The notes under the pieces are model-generated. The model saw only the letters and a program-made list of their open reading frames with translations. It had not been told where the DNA came from and did not search any database. Of a DNA stretch of 64,000 bases, positions 45,164 through 57,964 are shown one piece after another. Every line of letters starts with the position of its first letter. Positions within the stretch are counted from its first letter, which is position 1. Where the stretch lies: positions 12,462,001 through 12,526,000 of the forward strand of contig OX485804.1 in assembly GCA_950295325.1 (NCBI GenBank), in the 5' to 3' direction. The position numbers and the translations under genes were made by a program. The stretch comes from Polytrichum commune (taxonomy: Eukaryota; Streptophyta; Polytrichopsida; Polytrichales; Polytrichaceae).

Positions 45164-47835
45164 CTAAAACCAACACCCAACCCAAAAGCAACACCTATAA
45201 ACACCTCCCAATCACCAACACTCTACTACCTTGAATTGTTCCCCATGGAAAAGGAGTGTATGGGCCCATGAACTTACAAATTTAGGTGTCATTAGTGGCA
45301 CCATCACATATTGCCCTCCACTACCTCCATATAGGGTAGGTAACATGCTCCACTCTATCTTGGGTTGGTTGAAGGTGGGGTTAGGGTGGCTTTCCAATGC
45401 CTATTCTAGCCATTCTATTCAAGGGGGGGGGGGGGGGGGGGGATGGTTCAAGCCCACAAAGCCAAGGGGGGGTCGGTTATGAGTATAAAGGGGTCGGTAC
45501 TTGGGATGCTAGGGAGGCAATTCTACAACCAAACTAGGTGGGATCATGGAGGTGGCCATGTTGGGCTTTGATGAAGCTCAAGTCTAGTACCCACATATGT
45601 TGTGTCGGTTCTAGGCAATGAAGGTGGGTCATACACAGGGCCTAGCTAGGGATCAATTTAAGGAAGCCAGTGGTTATGACTTTGAATATTCATCGAATGT
45701 TCAATTGAGGCTAAAACAAATTTCTCCTTCTTTATACCAAAGGCTAGAATGAATATATGTGTTTTATATCAACCACACATCCATATGTAGAATACATATA
45801 TTATAGTAAAAATCTTGACTTTGATAATGAATAAGATATTTATGTGAGCTTCGAAATCATCGCGAAGGTAATGGCTAGAACCTCGATGTGGAACTTATTT
45901 GTCTCGTGTTAATCAATGTTCAATATACCATAACAAATCCCCCACCCCACCCCCCAACATATATATATATAGGCCTAAAATTTGAACGGGGAAAAAATGT
46001 TTGTTATAGGCCCGCTTACCATAAGGTCGGTACGTTCACATAAGAGTCCAAGTCCATAGACCTTGGATTCCAAAACACCCCTTCACACACATGACATGTG
46101 GATTCAAGATCAAATACCCATCCTAGGAGGAGTATTGTCTTGAGTGGAGGTTGGGATTTGATAGTAAAACATTCCCAAACTAGTGCCACTTCGTTTTTCC
46201 ATACACATAAACTCTATGGGGATCCAATTTTTTGCTATTGACCTATGAGATCGCTTTATATTGAGGTTTGTTTGGTCTTGGACCATAGTGTAATTCCACA
46301 CTTAGTCAACTTCAAAGTTAATTGACTAACTTTAATTGTTAAGTCTCAAGTTTTAGCTTGAAGTAAGTTGGTGTTTTAGATGTCTATGAAATGATCGCTC
46401 AAATGTGGACATACGAGTAATATGATAACAACAACACATGTGCCAACAATGATAATGCTAACGGGCTATTTTTAGTAGTACTAGGCCTTTAACGTTGTGG
46501 ATGGGTAAACCTTGATGTGTCCAAAACCTAAAGGCAGTTGTGCCTAATTGAGTTTCTTATCTTACATGTGCACCTATATTTGGATATGGTTGGATGTGCT
46601 TTAAAGATGGACATCAAAGAGATAGTTGTTGAAAAGAAATTGAATTACATGTTCAAAGTTTGTTAACCATTCTAGACATAATAATCATCATAGTTGGGGC
46701 GGGAGGAAGACTTATACAACCATTAAATTAACAAAAATAAATTTCACTTTGACAAATGAATAGGATATTCACGCGAGCTCCCAATAATATGTAGAAACCT
46801 TGGTGAGGGCATGCTTTGGATTTTCTTGTTTCATATCCTATGAGAAGTGCATGCATAGGAGAAAGTTGTTCATTAAAGGTTCGTTCACCTTATTCAAGGG
46901 CAATTTACATGGGGATCCACAGTCCAAGAACATAGGAACCAATATGAAGTAATTTGACACAAATTGAGCCCTTGAATTGGACCCTCCTTTGGACCCTACT
47001 TTCCAAGATGGTTGTCTAAAACATAAGCATGTACTTACTTATCGGGTCATTCTATTAATATAGACTTCCTCCTAAACATTATAGGAAAGAAAAAACACGC
47101 AAAGAGACATGTCACCAACACCTATGACTTTGATTGGTTGAAGTAAACACACACGATTCTTTGTAGTCCATGCTCGAAGCCTCTCTCCCTGATTGATATT
47201 CCAACACAAACTTGGCCTAACCATGCAAGTTGCAATGAAGCAAGAGTTATGTAAGAGTTGCAACTTGCATTTTTTGAGCCATCTCCACAACATAATTTTT
47301 TTACTTCACTCGCCAAACAAAAAGAACAAGTATAGTATAATAAAAACCACGACACTTACAAGCCACAAAAGACAAACATCAAATAAGTATCGTGTGCTTC
47401 CAACAAAGCTTAAAAAAGTATGACATCAAAACCACAAAACCAATGCATCGCATGTTACAACAATTATGACATTATGCAATAAGGCATAATGAGCAACCCC
47501 CCCCCCCGACTATGGGCCTGACGGCAATGCTGCCTTCCAAAAACACTTCTAAGTTCTCACCACCACCTACTACTTGTCCCCAACCCCATTGAAATTTCAT
47601 AAAAGCATCCTCCCCCCCCCCCTTGCCTCCCCCCCCCCCCCTTGCTTGCAACCAATACCAAGCTTCATTTGCTGAGAATGTCCACTATGATTATTTTGGC
47701 TAATGGTGGTACAACACTCTACATATTTTCTTGGTTTGAACCATTAGTATTTCCCTTCAAAATGATGCCATTATAGGCATTGGTATGTAAGGGACACCTC
47801 ACTTTGTCTTTTCTTGGTGTGGGACCCTCGTATAA
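45164..47835. other. Intergenic sequence with G and C homopolymers
   Basis: No gene was recognised. It holds a run of about 20 G at 45424-45443, a poly-C run at about 47499-47508, and two poly-C runs at about 47611-47642. Frames of 60-80 codons carry no motif. Confidence 0.45.
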
Positions 47836-48326
47836 GGGCCAATTCACACACAAACCAAGAGTTGTGACCATGAAATTATGAAAGCACAAAAGAAGTGCCC
47901 CAAGGTCGTCCCAAGACACTTCCAACATCATGTAGTGTGGTCACGGGCCCTCAAGTGTACCGTGAAGTCTTATGTGACTGGACCCTCAAACAAATGCTAT
48001 TTCAATGCACTCTATTCATGTAGGATCTCATACATGATAAAATATCTTAAATCAACAATTGTGAGATTTCAATGTGCCATGGTCTCCCGGTTTTTCTATG
48101 TCCAAGAAGTGGTTTATGAAAATAGTCCAAGTGCCCATGAAACACGATCCATTTTGACGCCATATAGAAATCCATGTAAACTTTTACATCCAACTTGCAT
48201 TCACTTACTCCAGTGGTCCCTCAAGCGTGGTGTGAAGCAAACATGGACTAGCTCCGGCTTTCCCACCAATGAGAGTGTTTGAAGTGCAATGATCACGGGC
48301 CCTCAGTCTTGTGTGTGAAGTGGCCC
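47836..48326. mobile_element. PIF/Harbinger-like MITE upstream of CLPTM1
   Basis: A 491-bp element. The left end is GGGCCAATTCACACACAAAC. The right end, reverse complemented, is GGGCCACTTCACACACAAGA. TAA flanks both sides (47833-47835 and 48327-48329), a perfect 3-bp duplication. It belongs with 57708-58308. It ends about 90 bp before the likely promoter G-box of the neighbouring gene. The 134-codon frame at 47878-48282 lies wholly inside it and is not a gene. Confidence 0.9.
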
Positions 48327-48339
48327 TAAAGGCCTTTGG

Positions 48340-48500
48340 TCCAATTTATACCTCTCCGCCAATAGGATTGTTCCATTTTGTTGGACCCGCCCCGTGGACC
48401 CTAAATAGACGTGACACGTGGCGGAGAAACGGGCCGGGTCCCCGGGCCTGGCCCTGCCCCGGCCCGGCCTGCTGCCTTTCTCCTCTCTGGCCCTGGTGCG
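48340..48500 (+). promoter_or_regulatory. Likely promoter region of the CLPTM1 gene
   Basis: The DNA turns abruptly GC-rich here. CCAAT occurs at 48341 and 48359, an AT-rich CTAAATAGA at 48401 could serve as TATA-like element, and CACGTGGC (48415-48422) is a perfect G-box containing the ACGTGG core bound by plant bZIP factors. Transcription probably starts within the next 100-200 bp. No transcript evidence is available. Confidence 0.55.
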
Positions 48501-48622
48501 TCTATCGTTACTGTTGATGTTTCCGCTGCTCCTTGTATTCTCCGTTTCCGCTGCATCTCGTATTCTCCGTTTGCAACTTCACGCAGAGATCTTCGCGGTC
48601 GACCTGCGCAACACGGAACATG

Positions 48623-49681
48623 GTAAGTTTCGTATTCTCAATCTTCCAATGTTCTATCCTCTATAATTTCCCAAACTGATGCGTCATTGTTCCGCTCCAT
48701 CGTTGCGCCCGAAGCAGCTCTGTCGTGTTGGTGTAAGCCACGCGATCATTTTAGGGTTTGTAACATGTTAAGGCGATCGTCTCTATGGGGTTATGTCATG
48801 AGGGTAAGGGGTTTTTCTCTTCCTTTCGTGACAGATTCGTAGCGGCTGTTATCTCTCCTCTAAATCACCGTGTAATACAATGGGATTATTTGTTTCCATG
48901 GCTTTAAGTGCGAATGTCTGCCTCCTACCCCCCTCATGCTTGGGAAATTTATGGTATCTATTGCACAATATACAAAGGAAGAGAATAAAAGGCTCTTACT
49001 TGATTGAAACAAATGAAGTTCGTTTTTGTTTTTAATTTTTTTTTATCAATTGGTGAATTCCTATGTGACTCTAATCTTTTTGGCCAAGAGTTTAGGTTTA
49101 AGGAAGAACGTTGTCGGATGGCGTATTTCGCGTTGGTTATTTGTTGTAACAGGTGTTTGGAGGGTTGGCTGTAGAATTTAGTGGAAAGACTACACTCCTT
49201 TTTTGTTTGTTTGCATAGCATGTGTCAGTAGGGTTTCAGTTTTAATTCCTGGGTTTTGGTGAGAAATGCTACTCGTTCTCATTGCTGATAATTTCGAGCA
49301 TATTGACTTCAACGTTCAAGTGAGGAGTTTTAGGGATACGCATGTTACGCCAAATTATTTGCTCTGATTGAGGTCTACCGTGTTATTCGTGTTGTGAATT
49401 CCTTTCTCGATGAATGACTTTGCGTTGAGAATGAATTGATCTTGTTTGAGTTGGATCCTTGTATTAGGTTTCACAGGTATGTTGGAGTTCATCAGAGTGC
49501 TTTTAAGAATAGGCGCTTGTTGTGGTTGAGCAGCTAAGAGGGTTCTGATTACTGGATTGGTTGAATCTGAACGTGGCTTGCATTCGTCTAAGTGTATTGT
49601 GGTGACTTGGGAGTGCTGGGATTATTGCTTCATCAGGGTTGGTTTTAACCATCTCATTTCATGGTTGGATAAAATTTGCAG
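48623..49681 (+). other. Putative 5' UTR intron of the CLPTM1 gene
   Basis: A strong donor, ATG|GTAAGT, stands at 48622/48623, directly after a GC-rich leader. The acceptor TTTGCAG ends at 49681. The 50 bases after it lead straight to the start codon at 49732. The intron is about 1.06 kb, T-rich and without a coding frame. Long first introns in plant 5' UTRs often boost expression. The splice pair is inferred from sequence only. Confidence 0.65.
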
Positions 49682-49731
49682 CAACAGGAGCAGCAGGTAT
49701 TCAAGAACTGAGTAAACCCTAAGGTTTGGCT

Positions 49732-52700
49732 ATGGCGCCTCCCCAGGTGGCAGCCACTCAGGTGGCACAACCTGGCCAACAACCGCCAGCACAGCAAGGC
49801 TGGGCTGGATCCATATCTGGTATCATCCGCATGGGTATCTTTTGGTACTTTGCGATGCAGATGTTTGGATCCAAGAAAGTGACTAATCCTGATCTCCTTA
49901 CCAACAATCTCTTCAGCAAGGGCGAGAACTTAGTATGTCTTGAGATCCTTGTCTTTATTTAAATCCATGTTGTGGGTCAGTGGTAAGGTTATTTCCCAAT
50001 TTTTGTGTTGGTGCAAAATGAACATCTACAATTTTACAAAGCAATTTATTTCTTTAAAAAGAATTTCAATATGTAAAATCATGAGTGTGCATGGATATAA
50101 TGCATTTGTCATTCTTGGGTATGAAGATTATCAGGGAAAAAGTTCAAAACCAAATGACTGGTTTTGACTCCAACTAGCCAAACTTCCTCACCAACATTCA
50201 CACATTGGTCACATTTTTGCAAGATCTCCACACACATAGTCTGCTAATAACAAAAATATTTCCTTAAATCTCGTAATATATTCTAGAGTCATGAAAATCA
50301 CCAAATCATAAGCTTTGAAAATGCTCACATGGAGCTTATGAAGTGAAATACATCCACCAACTCTTTGTGGTTTTCTTCATGGAGATTTTCCTCATAAATC
50401 TGTACTCTTCACCTTCTAGTCAATATAAAAATTGTGGGACAACTCAGGCATTTAGGGCTTTAAGTGACTCTTAAAGCGACATTGAATCATTCACAGACAT
50501 GTCAAGCATGAGCTTCATTACCTTGACATAGTTCTTCTATGCGGTTCCTTGCCAATCACTTCCTTCATGTTAACCCCTAAACTGTCCAAGCCTATATCAA
50601 GTCATCAAAAAAGTGAATTTGTTATCATCTCAACCACACAGATCTTTATTGTCATAGTTGTTGTCTTTCCCTGCTGTAGTGACATGTGTTGAATTGTAGA
50701 CTCTAGCAGGTTAGACTATATGCTAATAGTAGGATGGTTGGAGGAACCGACATCTGTGTGTGCCCTTCAACAGGACTTTTGGCTGTACATGTCAGAGACT
50801 CCAGTATTTTCTGATTTTGGAAATGAAAATGCTCTGGTTTGGCATGAGACAAACGTTCCTTATGCTGTTTGGACACCAGAGAGTGTTCGCCACAAGAGCT
50901 TTGTGTATAAGCTTTCAGAGGTAATTGTAAATGTGAAAACTGAGGTTTTTCTTTGCTCTTAGTTTCCAATTATATATTTCTAGTCTAGGATGGACATTGG
51001 TGTTCCTGGGAGCTAAGAGTTTCACATGGTAGCCAATCATTGTACTAGATGCTTGTCAAAGTTGTTTCCTTTCTGGACTAGTTGCAGTTGTAATTTGTGT
51101 CCGTCTACTGTGAAGACTCTGAATTTACTCCTTTTAAATTACATCAATGCATATTGTGTTGTTATGAAGTCAGCCATCTCAATCTCTGAAGTCTCTACTG
51201 GTTCTACATCATGTGATATTGTTATGTGTGGCAGAATGTCCAGCGAAATGGAAGTGTATATGCACATGTCTTTTTTGCAAAGGCAGGGTATTCCCCTGAT
51301 CCAAGCAGCGCTGAATATGAACGCACAGCCTCCTTCCACAAAACGCATTGTAAGATTGTTTGTCTATATATCAAATATGTCATAACCACCTTATCATAAT
51401 TTAAACCTCCAGTAGGTTTTGTGGGCTCAGTTTATATGTCATCCTTGCATCCAATCATTCTGAGTTCATGTGCTATTCAGAAATAGTTGACTTCATCTAA
51501 AATGTAGACGTTTTGTGCAGAAATACCCCTTTAAGTAGTATGGACATTCTTTGGCATGACATGTAGACATCTATATTTATGGTTCATCCAGTGTGTTGTT
51601 GTACATGGAAAAGTTTAAGTTACACAAAGTGTTGTAACTGAAGTTTGCATGTGTGATTGCCACTTGCAGCATTTGTTGTGTACTCACCAAAACCAAAGGA
51701 TGACAAACGGAAGAGTCTGTGGGCAAAGGATGATAAGGACGGTGTTGAAAAAGCTGCAGAGGTTTATCATTGTTCATGGATTTGATATACTTCTATCTTC
51801 TCTAGTGTTCTCTTGGATTTCTTGCATATATGGTATGTGAACCTGTTGTAGGTGTAAACATGATGCCAATGACAGACTAGTTTCACATCCATGTCAACCG
51901 TGGATTTTGGTTAAGATGTAGGTGACTTCCGATGTTAATGAGGCTCTTGTCTTTGTATTTTTGCAGCAGCTTCTGGAGCTGCCATCAGAGGAAGAGGATG
52001 AAGCCCCCCAGACTTGGGTCTCATATTTTAAGCCCAATATGACCATCAACTTAGTGGACGACTTTACGAAGTAAATATTGTGGCCTTACTGCTTGACCAT
52101 GCTGTTATTATCTTTCAAAAGAGATTCTATGTGTCATGTTAGAGAGTGGAACAGTTTACATTCTTGTATGTAGGAAATGTAGGAGCTGCTGGAAATCATT
52201 TTGGGTTTGATTTGAATCCAATTCTATGAAAATTGTTATAGGGTTCAAACTGAAAGTTGTTAGGTATGTGTATTGGCTATTGGCTTCAATCTAGGTCTAA
52301 AAGTGAGATTGGTGTGGATGACAGGTATCCTAGAGACGGAGCTCCACCTCCTATTTCTGGATGTATCCTCCACAATTTACTTCTTTGTTAATTGCAGTTA
52401 CTAAATAAATCTTCCAACCTAAAAACACATGCAAACTTCAGTTACAACACTTTGACAGTGATTTGTATTTGTTTAAATGGACTGTTTAATTTGGAAATAC
52501 AAATGAAGTACACTAAACCATGTATTAAGTGGGGACCACATTTAATCCAAAGAATCCGGTGTCCGCATTTAACGGGTCCCATATTGTTTTTCATCTAGGC
52601 TAACCTCCCATACTAATTACACATTTTTAGTGTTGACAGTTGGCAGTTAGGGTAAAATGGACCAAGACTAATAAGTGTGTCTATCTTGAGTTTGACGGGT

Positions 52701-55482
52701 CAATATATTGACTGGACTAAATTTGTTGTTTGCTCTCTTGCCGAGAACATGTTCTTCTTGACTTGAGACACCAGACTTGAACTTTGATAATATTACTGGT
52801 GATTATTATCCAACTGTGTACTTCAATGAATTCTGGTTCCTGAAGGACAAGCTTGTGCTTCTCAATGAGACTGTCAAGGAGATTCCTGTGAACCTAGAGT
52901 TGGGTCCTATCAGTCTCACTCGTTGGCAGCTTTATCTACAAGTTGACCAGTCTTTCCAGATTCATCGCTCTTACGGTAGCATGCTTGATGGTGAAGCTGA
53001 TGAGCTAAAGGTATGACTGTCCATGTATATTGTAACTGATGTTACCTTCTGAGCATATAATTTTCCTAAGTACCTGAAATAAGTTCCTGGTGACCAATAT
53101 GCAGAACAAATGTACTTTGATGTGGTTTTGCAATATCCTGCATTAGCAAACATGGCATTGAGGTGCTTGCTCAAGAAATAATGAAATGGGAAAGCATGAA
53201 CAACATAGTACATCAGGTCATGGATAGAGAAATTAATTGAGATATGATTTGTCAATGGATGATTGTCTGAGCACTTTCTAATTGTTCATCTCGGGTATTG
53301 CAGAGGGTTTTTCTGGAAGGAAATCCATACCTGCTTGGTTTGACGATGTGTGTTTCGCTCTTGCACACTGTTTTTGACTTCTTGGCTTTCAAGAACGGTA
53401 AGTCTGCCTGTATTTGGTGCTGGAGGATGTTCCATGTCATGTTACTCCTTTCAATATCTCTCTTGTGTGACCATCGCATTGAGTACACTTGGAACCTGGA
53501 TTTTGATATGTTTTGGTGCTTTGCATATTGAACTATTTTTCTGTAGTATGGCTGTCGATGGAAGCCTTTGTTTGTGTATACATGTTTTTCTGTGGTTCTT
53601 CCCTAACCATGACCATGCTTTTGATGACATGTCTTCATGCAGATATTCAGTTCTGGAACAAGAACAAGTCTATGGAAGGTTTATCAGCACGATCTGTAGT
53701 GATCAACTTTGCCTGCCAGTTCATTGTGTTTTTGTATCTGCTTGACAATGAAACTTCTTGGATGATTATTGTTAGTGCGGGGTTGGGCTGCTGTATCGAG
53801 TTTTGGAAAATCGGCAAGGCCATGCATATTGAGGTACCCTTGGAACAATTTCTACATAACCTTCACGACAGGAGGAACTTCAAATTGGTGTAGGTTTTGA
53901 TCCTGTGACATGTTTAAGAAGAAATTGTAGCAGATCTCTTGTATATTGTTGTCCCTTGTGCTTTGCTGACAACTTTTTTCCCTTGATACTATCCCATTGA
54001 TTTTGTGCAGGTTGATCGGAGCAGAGGATTCCCCCTTCTTAGGTTCAGGGATCGGGAGTCGTATGCTGGTAATAGGACGAAGGAATATGATGACTTGGCT
54101 ATGCGCTACTTATCCTATCTTTTGTATCCCCTGGTTGGGTGTTTTGCGGTGTACTCACTAATGTATGAAAGGCATAAAAGCTGGTACTCTTGGATTCTTG
54201 GATCCCTGACAAGCTGCGTCTACACTTTCGGTAGGTCCACACTGTCTACATTAACCCTCTTTTCCAAAATCTCCCAAAGTGTTTGGAGGATACAGCACTA
54301 TTGGTCACACGCAAGATTAACTTCTCTTTTGCACATTGTCAAGGATGTAATAGCAGTCTATTTGTGGTCACATGTGGCTCAATCCTTTTGGTCTTGTTCT
54401 GATGGTTCTCGTCGCTTGTGTGCAGGATTTATCATGATGTGTCCACAGCTGTTTATTAACTACAAGCTTAAGTCAGTGGCACACATGCCCTGGCGACAGA
54501 TGACATACAAGTTCCTCAACACGATAATCGACGACTTATTTGCATTTGTTATCAAAATGCCCCTCTTGCATCGCCTGTCAGTGTTCCGTGACGGTACAGT
54601 TTCTTTCCTCCGTACAACTTTTTTCTGTCAAAGTAACCTCTCCGAAGCCAGTACTCATCCACATTTAAGGTCTTGTGGTAGGTCTTGAAAGTTCCTCACT
54701 TGGACTATAGTTTTGATGTCATTTGTGGCTGTAGGCAAGAGGCTAAATGCTAACTAAAGAGTTCCTGAAATACTGTAGCTTTTTTAGAGAACAGTGTCAT
54801 CCTTTCCCTCTATGAGACTTTCCGTTGGGAGTTGGTTCTCTACAATTCCCATTGGTTATTTTGCAAAAAAAATGAACTCCCACTTGTGGTGCATGCTTGT
54901 AGAGGTATTGTATGAATTTGAATATAGAGCACCCTCAGTTGGTACCTTGAGGACCAAATTTATTTTAGCACCTCTTGGCACTCTCAATGAACTGATATAG
55001 AAATGTCCCTCATTCAAATTCAAACCCTACCTCCAAGCATGCACTTAAAACTTACTGAACATAGCAGGTGTTGTATGCAAAAAAAGAGTCAATGGGAGGT
55101 AATAGGCATCCTGAATCGACCTCACAACTAATGTGGTGGCATGCTCCTCTGGTATACTTGATTTGCAGATTTGATTTTCCTCATCTACTTGTACCAGCGA
55201 TGGGTGTATCCGGTTGATAAGAAGCGTGTCAACGAGTTTGGGTTTGGTGGAGAAGAGAAGAGCGAGGAGGGAGCAGAGAAGCTTCTGGAAGGGGCAAAAG
55301 AACCTGGAGTGGAGGAAGACAAAGCTGGGGAAGCTAGGTCAGATGGACCCAAAACAGGTATCACACAGGATCAGGTCAGCAGGACATCTGCAGGAATTAG
55401 GAATGAGAAGGACACTAGTAGTAGTAGTGAAGTAGGCAGAGCCAGGGTGGAGTCCAAAAAGGATAGTAAGAAAAGGTCATAG
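49732..55482 (+). CDS. CLPTM1: CLPTM1 family multi-pass membrane protein (12 coding exons)
   Basis: Plant homologue of cleft lip and palate transmembrane protein 1, an ER/Golgi multi-pass protein. Exons: 49732-49932, 50774-50920, 51235-51349, 51670-51761, 51967-52070, 52325-52362, 52775-53010, 53304-53397, 53643-53833, 54011-54230, 54426-54593, 55169-55482. All borders are GT..AG and phases agree, giving 1920 nt and 639 residues without a stop. This is near the family length. The start ATGGCGCC gives MAPPQVAATQ, as in other plant members. Landmarks: a hydrophobic helix at about 28-46; the ectodomain with FSDFGNENALVWHETNVPYA (from about residue 78) and SFQIHRSYGSMLDGE; hydrophobic segments at about 320-340, 358-376, 382-400, 438-460, 467-490 and 536-545. 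HRLSVFRDDLIFLIYLYQRW then VYPVDKKRVNEFGFGG is the conserved C-terminal signature. The acidic/basic tail ends KKRS, which fits a dilysine KKxx ER-retrieval signal. Human relatives act in trafficking of GABA-A receptors and lipid scrambling; the plant role is not established. Probably intact and expressed. Confidence 0.95.
51625..51654. repeat. Intron 3 arm of a 30-bp perfect inverted repeat
   Basis: Lies in the third intron between coding exons, 15 bp before the exon 4 acceptor. It is the exact reverse complement of 52425-52454. It starts CAAAGTGTTGTAACTGAAGT. Confidence 0.9.
52425..52454. repeat. Intron 6 arm of a 30-bp perfect inverted repeat
   Basis: Lies in intron 6, 62 bp after the exon 6 donor. 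It pairs perfectly with 51625-51654 across exons 4, 5 and 6. It starts ACACATGCAAACTTCAGTTA. Confidence 0.9.
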
Positions 55483-56214
55483 GAGTTTATTTTATTTTTC
55501 AGTCTTTGTACCTTTAATTCAAACATACATGTCTGTCTTTACTTGGTACACTTTTTTTGTGCGTTTCTGGGTAGCCCCTACTGGACGCTATGATAGTTGT
55601 TCAACCTGTTCCAAAGTCTAGAATCAATATTTCATATGTCTTCCTATCAAGGACGCAGGAGTAAACAAGTGAGCTGGATTTGGCCTCGTGGCTTTCCATA
55701 CTCCAAACATCTCATTCTGGTATTGAGAGGACTTGAGGTGTCCTCCTTAATTGTAGTCAGCAGGAATAAGGTTATTTGAAGTGAGATGGGTATCATCTCG
55801 TTTTGTAAACTAGACAACAGGTGTTCTTAGAGATGTATATCATGCAAATGAATTGATTCTGGAGTGGGCTCGTGGTCTTTGCTTGCCAGCTGCACACTGG
55901 TATCTGAAGTTTTGATATTTTACCCTGTGAAGCTCAAAACAGGAAGATTTGAAGACATGACATGCTTAGATCTTTAATAATTTGAAATGCTTGTACATAT
56001 GAAACCCTAAACTCACACATGACCAAAACCTTCAAATTTAGATGGTGAACCTAAAGTGCTGAGTATCTATAAACACGTTTCAATGCACTATAGATGTAAT
56101 TTTATCATACAAGATATTTTGGATGGGGCACTATAACCACCTCTTTCCACATGAGGGGTGCCACTTCGGTGGTTTCACAAAATTCTGAACAAATGAAAAT
56201 TGTATTGCCCAACT
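55483..56214 (+). other. 3' flank and probable 3' UTR of CLPTM1
   Basis: T-rich sequence with several TTGTA and TTTGTA near-upstream motifs and AATAAGG at about 55764. No canonical AATAAA is close to the stop codon. The polyadenylation site cannot be placed from sequence. No other gene was seen. Confidence 0.45.
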
Positions 56215-56330
56215 ACTGTAGCAATTGCGAATGACCAAGTTGTCATTTCCAAGTTTAAAATGTAAAGGTGAGATGCAAAAGTTATAAGAGGTCAAAGTGA
56301 AAATTCTCTCTTTGTGTGATCATGTATGGC
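56215..56330. repeat. Dispersed repeat R1, copy 2
   Basis: Matches 16795-16905 around GAGATGCAAAAGTTATAAGA and TTGTGTGATCATGTATGG. Confidence 0.6.
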
Positions 56331-57707
56331 CGAGTCCCTCCCAATTATGTTAGCCACTGAACCTAGAGTGATGCCTTTATTTTAAGCACATGTTCCAATC
56401 TCATCATAGCAGGCAGTCTTCTGGTGTTTGTTCATACTATGAGCTTTGCCATATAAGGTATGTGGGCGTTCTTTGCTTTGCTTACTTTTCTTAATTGGAT
56501 GCCTATATTCGATTGACGTGTGGTTTGGTGAGGATCAAATGAACAAACACCATCAAGACATGTGTTGGAAAGAGAGATTGGACTACAATTTCAAATTTTA
56601 TCAACCACTCTACACTCAATAGAGTTTTTCATGAAGTGAAGCAAATGAAACCATGAATACAGACATCAAACCTTGAGCTTATGAAAATAAACACAACGTC
56701 ACCCAAGTTTTCTTATTGCTTAAACCATAATACACAAAGAGTGTTGTCGGGCTATTAAAAATTGATTGTCTGGCTTGTCAAATTGGTAGGGGGTGGGCCA
56801 AGCTAGGCTAATATGGGATTTCAAACCACACGTCCCATGTGCATGTCCTATTTTAGATCTTAAAGAGTAGGTCTTGAAAGTTTCACCCAACTTTCAGAAC
56901 ATGCTCCAATACACGATGAACTAGTGAGCTCTTAATAGAAAGCTCTCTCAAAGAACAATCAAACCCATGGTTCCATCCCTCTTTGAGAAACTTTACAGAT
57001 AACTCTAACACTGAACAAAACTGGGAGGACCTACGTATTTTGTTAGGAAATCAACATACATGTTCACCTTTTTTATGGGCAAATATGAGCCATCTTACTA
57101 CCTTTAACCTACCCCTTTGACCTTAACCTATGAAATAAAGGGTCTAGATTTCCTAATTTTGCCACATGTCAGCATCGTGGCAGCCAGCCCTTGCCACTCT
57201 TCCTTTGCCATGATGAATTTTATTGCCAGTCACCTTGTCATCTGTGCAAGAGGATTGGCTTGGATTAGACATGATGATGGGGCATCCTACCTCATTTTGA
57301 CTCCACTGTCTAAGGTAGAAATACCATAACCCGTTAACCACCCTCTAGGCATGCACTAGACCCCCATCATAATGATGAAGTGCCATTTCTAAAACCGATC
57401 ATGGCTCGGCAGCAACTTCAATGCGTGTACACTTAGTGTAGCCAATGAGAGTTGAGTGTTAATGTACTCATGAGGTAACCGATTCTGGCGATGTTCTGTA
57501 TGGAAACGCGGATTACCGTGTTTGGTGTAGGGAGAACCTAGTGAACGAGTAGGGGGTTGGACAAACTTTCCACTTTGAAAAATTATGAATTTTTTTGTAT
57601 AGGGCAGAGAAATATGAAACAACTTGCATTCTTCATGAATCCTTCTCATCTATCTTGGAAAATTATCTCATGATTGTCAGACCAGATCTTCAATGCAGAC
57701 CACCTTA
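56331..57707. other. Intergenic sequence with a retropepsin-repeat relative
   Basis: 56870-57010 is related to 12088-12220 (shared AAAGTTTCACCCAACTTT-like start, GCTCCAAT, and GATAACTCTA end). The relative here has no open frame. No gene was recognised elsewhere. Confidence 0.5.
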
Positions 57708-57964
57708 GGGCCACTTCACACATGAGCCAAGAGCCGTGACCTTGTAATGGTGAGGACCCTTGACTCTCATCCAAAGGCCGTACCATGGGTGTTGGGAAAG
57801 CCATTTTGTGTAGTCTTTGGCCCTCAAGCATAGTGTGAAGTGAGAATGAACCATGTTGCGGGGCCATTGCATATTTTGTTGGCGGAAAAAGAGGGGAGGA
57901 TTTGGTTTAATATAATATGTCTCCAAGTTTATTAATTTAAGATAACTACTTGGTGGTGTTTGTC

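Noticed and set aside
46015-46310. TAAGGTCGGTACGTTCACATAA and GTGTAATTCCACACTTAG as possible PIF-like ends
   Set aside because: The two ends do not form an inverted repeat, and no flanking duplication could be set.
47878-48282. 134-codon plus-strand frame
   Set aside because: It lies completely inside a MITE with TIRs and a TAA duplication and has no protein similarity that I recognise.
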